In this document: in pieces, positions 17,151 to 25,516 of the stretch | Numbering within the stretch: position 1 is the stretch's first letter | Layout of the letters: each line of letters begins with the position of its first letter | Assembly (NCBI GenBank): GCA_001778375.1 | Contig: MFGV01000082.1 | Location: forward strand, 32,296-96,295 | Reading direction: 5' to 3' | Length of the DNA stretch: 64,000 nt | DNA from: Candidatus Firestonebacteria bacterium RIFOXYD2_FULL_39_29 | GTDB taxonomy: Bacteria; Oederibacteriota; D2-FULL-39-29 | Made by a program: the position numbers and the translations under genes | The notes under the pieces: generated by a model | The model's input: only the letters and a program-made list of their open reading frames with translations | What the model was told of the DNA's origin: nothing | The model's database searches: none

Positions 17151-18618
17151 TACTTTTAAGTTTAAAATAAGCGTTTTGTATACTGTAATCTTGGGAATTA
17201 TTCTTATCGTATATAGCGTTATTCTTTACTTCAGCTTGCAATTTACTCTCTACGAAGAATTGGACCGGGAATTATTGACAAAATCCAATGAAATGAAAAA
17301 TGTTATGAGTTCATATTTAGATGTGCTGGGATTCAGTCAGCAAACCTTGGATTATACTGTAAACAGGCTTTTGTCCCAAAAGGGTTCTTATCCGGGGCAG
17401 GAAAAACTAATTGATCTTGAAAATCAGTGGATTCAAAAAGTAGATAAATATGATATCAGAGAAGATTATATTATATTGTTAAACTCAAATAGCGAGTTGG
17501 TAGCCAAGTCGCCTAATTTTCCAAAAGAGCTATTGCCTGCTTTTATTAAAAAAAGCAAGAAATTAGCTGTGATTGATCCGGTGTTTGGCGATATTAATTT
17601 TGATAGTAAGAGTTATCGGCTGCTAACCCTGTCTTTTACCTATCAGAATAATCAGTATATAATACAGATACTTACATCCTTAAAGCCTATTATACATTTA
17701 TTAAAAACACGCTTATTTCATATTGTTATCAGCATCCCTCTAATATTAATATTTTCTTTCTTTCTTGGAGGGGTCTTTGTGATGCGAACATTGCGTCCTG
17801 TTTATGAGATAGCTGACACCGCTAGTAAAATAACCCATGAAGATTTGAATGCGCGGGTTAAAATAGAAAATTATGATGAAGAAATGAAATATCTTGCCAA
17901 TACTTTTAATCAGATGATTTCCCGTCTGGAAAATTCGTTTAAACATATAGCGGAGTTCAGTTCGCAAGTTTCACATGAATTAAAGACCCCGTTAGCTATT
18001 ATCAAAGGGGAAAGCGAGTATGCGCTTAAAAGCAAAAATAATCCGAGAGAATATAGAAAAGCATTGAGAATAAATTTTCTGGAATCAAATAGAATGCTTA
18101 AAACAATAGAAGACCTTTTGTTGTTGACGCGCTTGAATTACAGGCAGCAAAATATTAGTTTCGAGAAAACAGATATAAAAGAGTTTATGCAGGAAATCTA
18201 CGAACAAAGCAGAATATTAGCGCTTAAGAAGAAAATATTTGTTAAGATGAACCTGCCAAAAACAAGTTACTTTGTTGAAGCTGACAAGCTGCACCTTAGG
18301 AGATTATTTTTCAATATAATAAACAATGCCATTAAATTTACCCCGAAAAAAGGGGATATAAGCATTGAATTGGTACAGGAAAAAAAGAATCTTCTTATTT
18401 CAATTGCCGATACAGGTGTGGGCATCATGCAAGAAGACATACCCAGAATTTTCGAAAGATTCTTTCATGTAAACAGAACCGGTCAGAATATCGAGCCCGG
18501 AAATGGTCTGGGGCTGCATATTGCCAAGTCTATTGCCGTTATGCATAATGGAGATATAAGGGTAAAAAGTACTTTTGGTGAAGGTACTGTTTTTACCGTC
18601 GTTTTGCCTATTAAATAG
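17140..18618 (+). CDS. Sensor histidine kinase with HAMP domain
   Basis: A 492-residue kinase with two membrane helices (about 10-32 and 190-212) enclosing a periplasmic sensor domain, a HAMP linker (RTLRPVYEIADTASKITHED), a HisKA domain with SHELKTPL (His279) and an HATPase domain (NIINNAIKFTPKKG, GVGIMQEDIPRIFERFF, GNGLGLHIAKS). All catalytic motifs are intact. It pairs with the overlapping OmpR-type regulator. The sensed signal is unknown. Confidence 0.93.
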   Translation: MKFNTFKFKISVLYTVILGIILIVYSVILYFSLQFTLYEELDRELLTKSNEMKNVMSSYLDVLGFSQQTLDYTVNRLLSQKGSYPGQEKLIDLENQWIQKVDKYDIREDYIILLNSNSELVAKSPNFPKELLPAFIKKSKKLAVIDPVFGDINFDSKSYRLLTLSFTYQNNQYIIQILTSLKPIIHLLKTRLFHIVISIPLILIFSFFLGGVFVMRTLRPVYEIADTASKITHEDLNARVKIENYDEEMKYLANTFNQMISRLENSFKHIAEFSSQVSHELKTPLAIIKGESEYALKSKNNPREYRKALRINFLESNRMLKTIEDLLLLTRLNYRQQNISFEKTDIKEFMQEIYEQSRILALKKKIFVKMNLPKTSYFVEADKLHLRRLFFNIINNAIKFTPKKGDISIELVQEKKNLLISIADTGVGIMQEDIPRIFERFFHVNRTGQNIEPGNGLGLHIAKSIAVMHNGDIRVKSTFGEGTVFTVVLPIK

Positions 18619-18642
18619 GTTTTTCGACTTTAAAGCCTTATA

Positions 18643-18686
18643 AAACGAAGATTAAATATATTTAATCAAATAGTTAATCTTCGTTT
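18643..18686. repeat. Perfect inverted repeat, operator or hairpin, before receiver gene
   Basis: Arms AAACGAAGATTAA (18643-18655) and TTAATCTTCGTTT (18674-18686) are exact reverse complements. The spacer begins within a 16-bp perfect palindrome ATTAAATATATTTAAT (18651-18666). There is no T-tract on the + strand. It ends 15 nt before a TATAAT, so it is placed to act as a protein-binding site; a bidirectional transcription barrier is possible. Confidence 0.6.
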
Positions 18687-18700
18687 AATCAGGGCTGCTT

Positions 18701-18706
18701 TATAAT
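18701..18706 (+). promoter_or_regulatory. -10 box for a probably leaderless receiver gene
   Basis: A perfect TATAAT ends 6 nt before the ATG at 18713, and no SD is present between them. Transcription would start at or next to the start codon. Confidence 0.55.
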
Positions 18707-18712
18707 GATAGC

Positions 18713-19111
18713 ATGAAAAGTATTCTTATAGTGGATGATGAAATAGGGATAAGAAATCTTTATTGTAAAATACTAGTTGAAAATGGTTTCAATGTTGAGG
18801 TTTCTGACGATATCTACGAGGCTTGCAAAAAGCTTAAAAATAGCAATGTGGATTTGATCCTCTGGAATATAGAAATACCTAGAGAGGTAAGAAGCAACCT
18901 GTTAGATTGTTTGCCTGAATTTGAGAGGCGGTTTAGATTGATTGTTATCAGTGTTTATTCAATTGAAGAGCAAAGACTGGCTGTTCCGAATGCTGATGAT
19001 TATTTTGACAAAGCAAATGGTACAGGAACTTTGATTTCTAAAATTAAATCAGTACTTAGAAAAAAACGCTTGTCCAATTCCGGTATGCTTATGAAAAAAA
19101 GGTTGACCTGA
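18713..19111 (+). CDS. Stand-alone receiver domain lacking the phospho-acceptor Asp (pseudo-receiver)
   Basis: A 132-residue CheY-like domain with no output domain. The acidic pocket is present (VDDE, Asp8-Asp9) and the lysine is seen in YFDKANG, but the acceptor position in the strand-3 motif reads LILWNIEIP, Asn52 instead of Asp. It therefore probably cannot be phosphorylated in the usual way and may act by protein contact or compete with true receivers. The promoter -10 lies directly before the ATG and no SD is seen. Confidence 0.75.
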   Translation: MKSILIVDDEIGIRNLYCKILVENGFNVEVSDDIYEACKKLKNSNVDLILWNIEIPREVRSNLLDCLPEFERRFRLIVISVYSIEEQRLAVPNADDYFDKANGTGTLISKIKSVLRKKRLSNSGMLMKKRLT

Positions 19112-19191
19112 TGCTAGAATACATGCTTATCGTTCAAGACATTATTTGTTTTGTAATTAACAAAAGAGTTGAGAGAAAAATAGAGAAATAG
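19111..19191 (+). CDS. Possible 26-residue peptide overlapping the receiver stop
   Basis: The ATG shares one base with the upstream stop (TGATG), a layout typical of translational coupling. The frame encodes MLEYMLIVQDIICFVINKRV plus a basic tail, a short hydrophobic peptide. It has no SD of its own and no recognised family. It could be chance. Confidence 0.25.
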   Translation: MLEYMLIVQDIICFVINKRVERKIEK

Positions 19192-19199
19192 GAGGATAG

Positions 19200-19835
19200 A
19201 TGAAGTATTATCTGAAGATATTTATAGGTCTAGTTTTATTGTGTATTTTTCTTTTCTATGGCTGTGTTGCAAAAAGTGAATTAGTAAATGCCGATGTAGT
19301 TCAACCAATTAGTGATAATGTTGTTAAGGAAAAAAAGACTCTTGAACCCGCAGTTGATAGCTCTGTAAGCGTGTTAGTAAAACCAAAAGCCGAACAGGCA
19401 GTGGAAGTTAACAATGACGCTGTTAAGGCTCCAATTATTAATACTACTTCTAAAGAAAAGTCTAAAGCAAAACCCGGACCGAGTAGTACTGTAGTAGCAG
19501 GTAAAACATATCCACTGACAAAGCTGCTTGAGAAAGATGTCATTGGATATGAGTATTACAACTGTCCAAAATGTAATCTTGAATATACCAACACTGGAAA
19601 ATGTAAAAAATGCAAGGTTGATCTTGTGAAAAAGATTAAAAGTTATTCATATGTATGTGTAACTTGTGGCTATTCTCAGAAAAAGGAAGGTAAATGTAAA
19701 ATATGTAAGACTGATTTGAAAAAGTACGCGGTAAAATATCATTGCGTGCCGTGTCAAGTCACCGGTAATGAACCCGGAAAATGCACAAAGTGTGGTCAAG
19801 ATTATACAAAAATCAAGGTTCCATCAAAGAAATAG
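19200..19835 (+). CDS. Lipoprotein with three CxxC metal-binding (HMBD/zinc-ribbon-like) modules
   Basis: A 211-residue protein with a lipobox (LFYGC), a low-complexity Lys/Val/Ala linker (about 30-100) and three repeated Cys modules: NCPKC...GKCKKCKVDL, VCVTC...GKCKICKTDL and HCVPC...GKCTKCGQDY. The spacing CxxC ... GKCxxCxxD resembles the heavy-metal-binding domain found on CusB-type proteins, and zinc ribbons. It is probably anchored facing the periplasm and binds metal. SD AGGAGG is 5 nt before the ATG. A paralogue lies at 21091. Confidence 0.65.
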   Translation: MKYYLKIFIGLVLLCIFLFYGCVAKSELVNADVVQPISDNVVKEKKTLEPAVDSSVSVLVKPKAEQAVEVNNDAVKAPIINTTSKEKSKAKPGPSSTVVAGKTYPLTKLLEKDVIGYEYYNCPKCNLEYTNTGKCKKCKVDLVKKIKSYSYVCVTCGYSQKKEGKCKICKTDLKKYAVKYHCVPCQVTGNEPGKCTKCGQDYTKIKVPSKK

Positions 19836-19847
19836 GAGGATACTAAT

Positions 19848-20528
19848 ATGAAGAGTTATCTAAAGTACATTATTGTTGGAATTTTGCTGCTGGGAGGATG
19901 TGCGGAAAAAAAACAGGTAATAGTCCAAGATGATACAAAAAAAGTATCAGAGCTTACAGCGGAAGTGGAAGATTTAAGGGGGCTGGTGCAAAAGACTGTA
20001 GGCGCTATGTTAGAACAGGCGAAGTCATATGTTGCAGAAGCAAAAAAAGCTGGTGCAGAAAAATATGCTCCGGAATTACTTTCCTCTGCAGAAGATAACT
20101 TAGCAAAAGCTCTAGAGTGTTATGAGTCAAAGGAGTACGATAAAACCTTTAGTTATTCCTTGAGAGCAATAGATGATGCAAAAGCGGCTATATCCGGGTG
20201 TATAGCAGGAAAATCGAGTGAAGATAAAATAAATTCAGCAAAGAAGGATACGAAGATAGATAATAAAGCAGTAATTCCCTGGAAGAAACCTAATACAATC
20301 GAAAAGACTCCAATGAAATCAGCTCCTAAAAAGAAAACAGTAAACGGTAAAGAAGACGGAAGCTTGCTGAAAATGAACGATATTCTAGTAGAAAAAGCTT
20401 TTGCTTCTACAAACAGTAACTCCGGCAAGAGTAGGCCTAAGGAGATTGGACGCCCTATCATAATTATTTCTGTACTTGTAATAGCGGCTATATTTTTCTT
20501 GCTTAAAGCGTTTAAGAAAAACAAGTAA
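19848..20528 (+). CDS. Lipoprotein with helical repeat (DUF4398-like) and C-terminal membrane helix
   Basis: A 226-residue protein with a lipobox (LLLGGC). A helical stretch follows (MLEQAKSYVAEAKKAGAEKYAPELLSSA shortened here) whose pattern of paired Ala-rich helices resembles DUF4398. Then come a basic linker and one C-terminal membrane segment (PIIIISVLVIAAIFFLLKAF). Such proteins often associate with the outer membrane or peptidoglycan. A lipid anchor plus a C-terminal helix is odd. It is 12 nt after the CxxC lipoprotein and preceded by AGGAGG. Confidence 0.55.
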   Translation: MKSYLKYIIVGILLLGGCAEKKQVIVQDDTKKVSELTAEVEDLRGLVQKTVGAMLEQAKSYVAEAKKAGAEKYAPELLSSAEDNLAKALECYESKEYDKTFSYSLRAIDDAKAAISGCIAGKSSEDKINSAKKDTKIDNKAVIPWKKPNTIEKTPMKSAPKKKTVNGKEDGSLLKMNDILVEKAFASTNSNSGKSRPKEIGRPIIIISVLVIAAIFFLLKAFKKNK

Positions 20529-20546
20529 AGCGTAATGTAGGTTATT

Positions 20547-20930
20547 ATGTCTGTAAAAATGGAAAAACATTTGAAAAAAATATTGGTAATAGATGATGAG
20601 GCAGGGATAAGAATATTATTATTTGAGCAACTATCATCAGCCGGGTATGAAGTTGTAACGGCCTCCGACGGTGACGAAGGTATAGAAAAGATTAATAATC
20701 AATACTTTGATATGGTTATAAGTGATTTAATGATGCCAAAAGTTTCTGGCATTGAAGTAATGAAAACTTTGAAGAAATCTAATACTAAAACGAAGATGAT
20801 GATAATGAGCGGGGCTGGAATAGAATATGTTAAAGAAAAAATGAAAGAAGGCATATTTGATGTAATTGCGAAGCCTTTTGATCTTGATAAAATGTTAACA
20901 ATGATAGATACAGCTTTACTAAAGGAATAA
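20547..20930 (+). CDS. Single-domain response regulator (CheY-like)
   Basis: A 127-residue receiver with all key residues: acidic pocket Asp16-Asp17-Glu18, phospho-acceptor Asp60 (VISDLMMP), Thr/Ser-like position MIMSG, and Lys in IAKPFD. There is no output domain, so it works by protein-protein contact or as a phosphate relay. It contrasts with the inactive receiver 1.8 kb upstream. ATG 20559 is an alternative start. Confidence 0.88.
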   Translation: MSVKMEKHLKKILVIDDEAGIRILLFEQLSSAGYEVVTASDGDEGIEKINNQYFDMVISDLMMPKVSGIEVMKTLKKSNTKTKMMIMSGAGIEYVKEKMKEGIFDVIAKPFDLDKMLTMIDTALLKE

Positions 20931-20995
20931 GGCGTAATGTTATCAGCAATACGAACACATCTTTATGGAAGTGCAGAGCTATATGGAGCATTAAA

Positions 20996-21061
20996 ATGGA
21001 AAAATACATTGAAATCTGCATAGATGCATTGATTTTAGTGTTGTTATTGCTTTTTAAATAG
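20996..21061 (+). CDS. Possible 21-residue hydrophobic peptide
   Basis: MEKYIEICIDALILVLLLLF plus Lys, preceded by TGGAGC at a suitable distance. Like the small frame at 19111 it follows a receiver gene and precedes a CxxC protein. No family; could be chance. Confidence 0.25.
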   Translation: MEKYIEICIDALILVLLLLFK

Positions 21062-21090
21062 TTTAACTTTTTGCAAAATCAGGAGGAGTT

Positions 21091-21624
21091 ATGAAGAAGA
21101 ACATAAAGTGTCTTGCATTTTTATTAATTACTGCGGGATTGTTTTCGCAAACCTTAAATCCTAAAGATGTAAAAAACACGCCAATTAAAAAATTTGAAGT
21201 CAAAAGCTCTTCTTCAACGGCATCTACAATAGTAACATCTGCTCCTGTGACAACTTCAAAAGCGGACAGTTCTTCTTTTCCTCCTTTACCAGCGGGACAA
21301 AAAAGAATTGATATAAATGTTATTCAAGAAGAGTACTATGAATGCCCAAAATGTAAAAGGCAATATGGAAAGGCCGGCAAATGCCTGCTTCATAGCATAG
21401 TACTTGTGAAAAAGACAAGAAGCTTTACTTTTAAATGCAAGCTTTGTGGTTATATAAGTGAAAAAGAAGGAAAATGTCCAAGTTGCAAAGACAACCCTGT
21501 TTTGAAAAAATTTCAGGTAACCTACCAGGATATTGGCTGCAGTGAAGTATCTTCTGAGCCGGGAAAATGTCCAAAGTGCAAACAGGATCTGAAGAGAATA
21601 ATAAATGTTGAAATCAAGAAGTAA
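21091..21624 (+). CDS. Exported protein with CxxC metal-binding modules, paralogue of the 19200 gene
   Basis: A 177-residue protein with a signal peptide (MKKNIKCLAFLLITAGLFSQ), a Ser/Thr-rich linker and three modules like those at 19200: ECPKCKRQY...GKCLLH, KCKLCGYISEKEGKCPSC and GCSEV...GKCPKCKQDL. The first module has His in place of a Cys (CLLH), closer to the classical heavy-metal-binding domain. Likely periplasmic metal binding. SD AGGAGG precedes the ATG. Confidence 0.65.
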   Translation: MKKNIKCLAFLLITAGLFSQTLNPKDVKNTPIKKFEVKSSSSTASTIVTSAPVTTSKADSSSFPPLPAGQKRIDINVIQEEYYECPKCKRQYGKAGKCLLHSIVLVKKTRSFTFKCKLCGYISEKEGKCPSCKDNPVLKKFQVTYQDIGCSEVSSEPGKCPKCKQDLKRIINVEIKK

Positions 21625-21646
21625 ACAAAATTAGCAAGGAGGATAT

Positions 21647-21829
21647 ATGACCATTGACAAAGTAAAAGCTTCGGCAGAGGTAAAAAGAAGCGTCAGCAAA
21701 GAGAAACTGCTGAAGGAAATAGAGAAAAAGTCCTACGAGCTTTTTCTGAAAAGAAATGGCAAGCATGGCAATGATCTGCAGGACTGGCTGGAAGCGGAGA
21801 AAATAGTCAAGAAACAGTTAAAGATTTAA
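21647..21829 (+). CDS. DUF2934-family small protein
   Basis: A 60-residue protein whose core (AYEL-type helix SYELFLKRNGKHGNDLQDWLEAE) matches the DUF2934 pattern of an aromatic helix, RxG..G and DWxxAE. The family has no known function. SD AAGGAGG is 6 nt before the ATG, and it lies 22 nt after the CxxC protein. Confidence 0.75.
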   Translation: MTIDKVKASAEVKRSVSKEKLLKEIEKKSYELFLKRNGKHGNDLQDWLEAEKIVKKQLKI

Positions 21830-21848
21830 GAAGCAATAACGAGGTTAA

Positions 21849-22343
21849 ATGAAGAATCAAGATGGGGTTCCTCGGAGAGAATATTGTAATGTTCCAAAAC
21901 GTTGTGCTAATCTAACAGCAACTGGAAATAGTGCTGTTTCTTATGTGGACAAAGGTACTTTACCTCCTAGTCAAACTACCGGATATTATTGCAAAATATA
22001 TCCCACAGAATTATTAGATGATAGAAACTCAACAATGATTCGTAAATGTAACAGCTGTATACTCTCACTGAAAACGGGGGAGGAGATGGTCGAGTCAAGT
22101 CATATAGAAATTGAAACAAGCAAATTAAATTGCGGTATCTCCCAAATTGACGAAAATACTGCTAAAGTATGTTTCAATAATAACACCATTGCTATATTCC
22201 AAATTAATAGTGAGAACTTTAAGAATTTAATCTTAAACATACCTTTAGCGGAGCGTACTGGAATAAATAATTTGTGTAAAGAATTGCTAGCTAATCCGGA
22301 TAATTCTATTGTAGCCAGAGAAATAATCAATATTTTAAAATAA
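21849..22343 (+). CDS. Hypothetical protein with N-terminal cysteines
   Basis: A 164-residue protein not recognised. The N-terminal half has Cys residues at roughly 13, 19, 48, 67 and 70 (REYCNVPKRC, YYCKIYP, KCNSC), which could hold a metal or disulphides. The C-terminal half is predicted soluble with a hydrophobic strand-helix pattern. There is no signal peptide. It follows the DUF2934 gene by 19 nt. Confidence 0.6.
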   Translation: MKNQDGVPRREYCNVPKRCANLTATGNSAVSYVDKGTLPPSQTTGYYCKIYPTELLDDRNSTMIRKCNSCILSLKTGEEMVESSHIEIETSKLNCGISQIDENTAKVCFNNNTIAIFQINSENFKNLILNIPLAERTGINNLCKELLANPDNSIVAREIINILK

Positions 22344-22392
22344 GAGCAGTGCGCTCTTTAACATAGAACACAATTATTAATGGGGGATCTTT

Positions 22393-22920
22393 ATGGGGAA
22401 GAATACGAACAGCTGTAAGGATACAGATGACTGCAAGATAGAATATTCTCTGCTTCATGTCTGGTTGGACAATCTTCCTTATATTCTCATGGTACTTTTA
22501 GGGGCTCTGATTATCGGCCTTACTTTTGAGTATCTTCTTGCGATATTATTTGTGCTGTACGGCGTGGCAGGAACGCTGTGGTTCATCATATTTATCTGCC
22601 CTTATTGCCATTACTATGGTTCAAAGGCCTGTCCCTGCGGGTACGGGGTGTTGAGCAAAACAATAGTTCTGAAAAAAGACGAAACCCAGTTTCATTCTAT
22701 TTTCAAAAAGAATATCATCGCCATTGTGCCTTTATGGCTGCTCCCGGTGGCTGCGGGTATCTATAATATAATAAATTCATTTTCTGCTCTGATGCTGATA
22801 TTGGTCGTTATTTTTATTGTTGATTCGTATGTTATCCTGCCTTGGATCTCAAGAAAATACGGCTGTGTGGATTGCCCGAATAAAGATGAATGCCCTTGGA
22901 TGGGAACCAAGAAAAAATAG
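22393..22920 (+). CDS. Cysteine-rich four-helix membrane protein
   Basis: A 175-residue protein with about four membrane segments in two pairs (YILMVLLGALIIGLTFEYLL, ILFVLYGVAGTLWFIIFI, IIAIVPLWLLPVAAGIYNII, LMLILVVIFIVDSYVILPWI). Cys clusters follow each pair: CPYCHYYGSKACPCGYG and CVDCPNKDECPW. The Cys clusters resemble metal or Fe-S ligands or thiol redox centres. No family recognised. It is the last gene before the mobile element. Confidence 0.6.
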   Translation: MGKNTNSCKDTDDCKIEYSLLHVWLDNLPYILMVLLGALIIGLTFEYLLAILFVLYGVAGTLWFIIFICPYCHYYGSKACPCGYGVLSKTIVLKKDETQFHSIFKKNIIAIVPLWLLPVAAGIYNIINSFSALMLILVVIFIVDSYVILPWISRKYGCVDCPNKDECPWMGTKKK

Positions 22921-22988
22921 TCCGTATCCTCCCTATAATCTTATGAGAAACGCATAGCCGAATTTAAATCTTAACGTATTTATTCTTT

Positions 22989-23525
22989 ATGAGAGATACG
23001 ATAACCGCAGAAAACATTAACGGCGTAAGGAATCGGATATTCTATAATAATATACGCCAAACTATTGACCATCTTCAAAACTTCCTTATAAACGAATCTC
23101 CAGCCTGTATTTCCAAGGAAAAGATAACCGACTCCCATACTGCGTATGGGTTGTGCAAGAATATGGAGCTGTTGGAAAAAGAAGAATTTCGCATCCTCAT
23201 CATGGATACCCTTAATCAGCTTACGCGTATTGAAACCATATCAATAGGTACTGTCAATTCAAGCCTGGTAACTCCAAGAGAAGTATATAGAGCGGCATTG
23301 CTGTATGACGCGGTAACTATTATTGGTGTCCATAACCACCCCAGCGGTTCTATTGAGCCTTCAGACCAAGACATCAAAATCACCAGGGACTTATGCAAAG
23401 CAGGAAAGCTTATAAATATTAAATTTCTTGACCACCTTATTATCGGCAATCAGCGTTATTCCAGTATGGCCGACTTAGGGCTCTTACCTAAAGAAGTTAA
23501 AGCTACTTCAGGGGTTATTAACTAA
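22989..23525 (+). CDS. RadC-like JAMM-domain protein
   Basis: A 178-residue protein with a C-terminal JAB/MPN domain. The metal-binding signature HxH-(7)-SxxD is complete in HNHPSGSIEPSDQD. RadC proteins are common on plasmids, phages and integrated elements; whether they act as nucleases, peptidases or DNA-repair helpers is unsettled. It lacks the full N-terminal helix-hairpin-helix region of long RadC. No clear SD is seen. Its stop overlaps the ligase start (TAATG). Confidence 0.85.
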   Translation: MRDTITAENINGVRNRIFYNNIRQTIDHLQNFLINESPACISKEKITDSHTAYGLCKNMELLEKEEFRILIMDTLNQLTRIETISIGTVNSSLVTPREVYRAALLYDAVTIIGVHNHPSGSIEPSDQDIKITRDLCKAGKLINIKFLDHLIIGNQRYSSMADLGLLPKEVKATSGVIN

Positions 23526-24706
23526 TGCGGACATATAACGAGCTATTTAAGCGCTGTGACGAACTCGGGATTCCTATTAACCCTTCAAATGGATACACCA
23601 AGGAAGGATTACAGAACCTCATACGAGACCATCTTTGGCAGAGAGACCATCCAGATGAAAAGATGCTTCTCCAGGTAGAACCCGAGCTTGCTCAAAGTAT
23701 CGAGGAACTTAACGACAAAAAAGCTGAGGATATCTGGAATTCCAAAGACTATTGCGCTCAGCTTAAACTCGACGGTAATAGAATATTATTGCACATAGGT
23801 AAGACTTCTAACAGAGCTACCAGCAGGAGGAAGTCTGACGTTACCTTTCTCTTTTCTGAGAAAACCGACAATATGCCTTCTCAGAGAGATTTCTTGCTCC
23901 CAGACTATGAGGGCACAGTCTTAGATGGTGAAGCCATAATGCCAGTGCCAGATTTAGATACCGGGTCAGTAATTACTTCGTCGGAATTGCAGTCTACTTC
24001 CGCAGTCTTAAACTGCTCGCCTGATCTAAGCAAAAAGCTTCAGGAAGGCAGACCTATAATCTACCATATTTTTGATGTGATCTACTGGAAGGGAAAGAAT
24101 GTTATGCCTTTATCGTATGATATCCGTTTAAATCTCGTTGACAATATATTTTTGGAGATAAACAGCCGCGGCGGGAGCAATTACTTTTCCAGGGTAGAGA
24201 CCGTACTTGATAACAAGAAACAGTTTTATCAAGATATGATTGCGCAGGGTAAAGAAGGTGTTATGCTTAAATCTCTAAATAGCATCTATGAGCCTGGCAA
24301 AAGAACCTGGAACTGGTTAAAAGTAAAGGAGTGGAGCGAATACGACGGCATCATCACCGGTTGGCTTCCTTCAACAGAAGGTAAGGGATATGAAAACCTT
24401 ATTGGCTCTCTTGAAGTAAGCGCTTATGATGAGAACAGAATCCTTCGTCCCATAGCCTGTGTCAGTCCCAGATCATTAGAGGAACGCAAATCATTAACAC
24501 AAATCAATAATTCAGGTCAGGTTGGATTAAAGGCGGATATCCTTGGCAAGGTTGTTACAGTTCGGGGAAGGGAATGGTCAGGCAAGAGCATACGCCTTAA
24601 ACATGCCGTACTTTTAACTTGGCGCGAGGACAAGAGTCCAGAAGACTGTGCAATTAACTTTAATACTATCAAGTCTAAGTTAGAGTTAGGGGAGCGTGTA
24701 AGATGA
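23525..24706 (+). CDS. ATP-dependent DNA ligase
   Basis: A 393-residue ligase. The nucleotidyl-transfer motif I is KLDGNR (Lys81 forms the AMP adduct). Other motifs visible are LDGEAIMP, EGVMLKS and WNWLKVKEW, then an OB-fold C-terminal part. It seals nicks using ATP, unlike the NAD-dependent chromosomal LigA of bacteria, and fits a self-replicating or repair-coupled element. It starts within the RadC stop and overlaps the next gene by 4 nt (ATGA). Confidence 0.85.
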   Translation: MRTYNELFKRCDELGIPINPSNGYTKEGLQNLIRDHLWQRDHPDEKMLLQVEPELAQSIEELNDKKAEDIWNSKDYCAQLKLDGNRILLHIGKTSNRATSRRKSDVTFLFSEKTDNMPSQRDFLLPDYEGTVLDGEAIMPVPDLDTGSVITSSELQSTSAVLNCSPDLSKKLQEGRPIIYHIFDVIYWKGKNVMPLSYDIRLNLVDNIFLEINSRGGSNYFSRVETVLDNKKQFYQDMIAQGKEGVMLKSLNSIYEPGKRTWNWLKVKEWSEYDGIITGWLPSTEGKGYENLIGSLEVSAYDENRILRPIACVSPRSLEERKSLTQINNSGQVGLKADILGKVVTVRGREWSGKSIRLKHAVLLTWREDKSPEDCAINFNTIKSKLELGERVR

Positions 24707-25020
24707 AAAACACAGATTGGGAAATTGTTTCAACATATACCATGGAGCAAGCTGTATCTGACGGCATTCTTGTTAAAGTAGGTTGGTGTATATCCGGTAA
24801 AGCCAAAACCCCAGTGGTATTTACTTCTAACCTGTTTTATTCCGGCGGTTATCAGGATGCTGACCTGAGGTTAAAACTCATCACTCGTGGTTTAGAATCT
24901 TTGCAGAAGCCCGACAAAGAAGACGATGACTATAGGAAGTTGCGCGTCCTCGAAAAGAATGAAATCTGGCTGATCGAAGACCCCACTGGCCTTACCTTTA
25001 TGCGCCCTGAGGACTACTAA
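24703..25020 (+). CDS. Small mobile-element protein, DUF6573-like
   Basis: A 105-residue protein overlapping the ligase stop by 4 nt. The start YTMEQAVSDGILVKV and the end LTFMRPEDY resemble small plasmid/ICE proteins of the DUF6573 kind (YTxxQAxxDGxLV ... MxPEDY). Function unknown. The match is by motif memory only. Confidence 0.55.
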   Translation: MKNTDWEIVSTYTMEQAVSDGILVKVGWCISGKAKTPVVFTSNLFYSGGYQDADLRLKLITRGLESLQKPDKEDDDYRKLRVLEKNEIWLIEDPTGLTFMRPEDY

Positions 25021-25032
25021 CCAGAAGAATAA

Positions 25033-25048
25033 GTAACATATATGTTAC
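25033..25048. repeat. 16-bp perfect palindrome, related copy at 28753
   Basis: GTAACATATATGTTAC is an exact palindrome, preceded by ATAA and followed by CCGATAG. A close relative with the same flanks (ATAAGTAACATAT ... CGATA) lies at 28751-28774. Both come directly after a gene stop and together they bracket the conjugation cassette. They could be binding sites for the element's ParB or a repressor. Confidence 0.5.
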
Positions 25049-25101
25049 CCGATAGTTTTTGTACAGCGGTTTCAAGAGTGGGCATAGTTGATAACCTTCT
25101 G

Positions 25102-25443
25102 CTATATTTTCCTCTTAGGGATCATATAATAGTGTTTATCGAATTTATCTCTGACATCATTTCTCAAATCTTCAAAGGTTTTATGTCCATGCTTTTTTAA
25201 TAAAGCATAGAAACCAGGACCTTTATAGCTTTCTGCGATTGCACTCCAAAAAAAGACAAACATTCCGCGAAAATTAAGTTTTAAGAGCCTGGAAATAGTA
25301 ATCCTGACACCTTTCTTAATACTTGGATTGGTTTTTTCATCATTTATGATTTCATTCCAGCTGAGTGACTTTGCTAGGAAATCAAAGAATTCTTTTTCTT
25401 TACCTTTTAAATCCTTATAAGCTTCAGACTTAAAGATATCCAT
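25102..25443 (-). CDS. Hypothetical protein, only minus-strand gene in the window
   Basis: A 113-residue protein with a good SD on the minus strand (AGGAGG, 25447-25452) 4 nt before its ATG. It is predicted soluble and mainly helical, with a hydrophobic centre (FRGMFVFFWSAIAESYKG). No family recognised. It is divergent from the PRTRC cassette and convergent to the ligase gene, the usual place for a regulator or accessory gene, but no DNA-binding motif is seen. Confidence 0.65.
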   Translation of the reverse strand: MDIFKSEAYKDLKGKEKEFFDFLAKSLSWNEIINDEKTNPSIKKGVRITISRLLKLNFRGMFVFFWSAIAESYKGPGFYALLKKHGHKTFEDLRNDVRDKFDKHYYMIPKRKI

Positions 25444-25516
25444 GATGCCTCCTAGTACAGAATTTATACCTATACTATCGCAGAAAGGTAAGAAAAGTTC
25501 AATGGTCTTCCGTATT

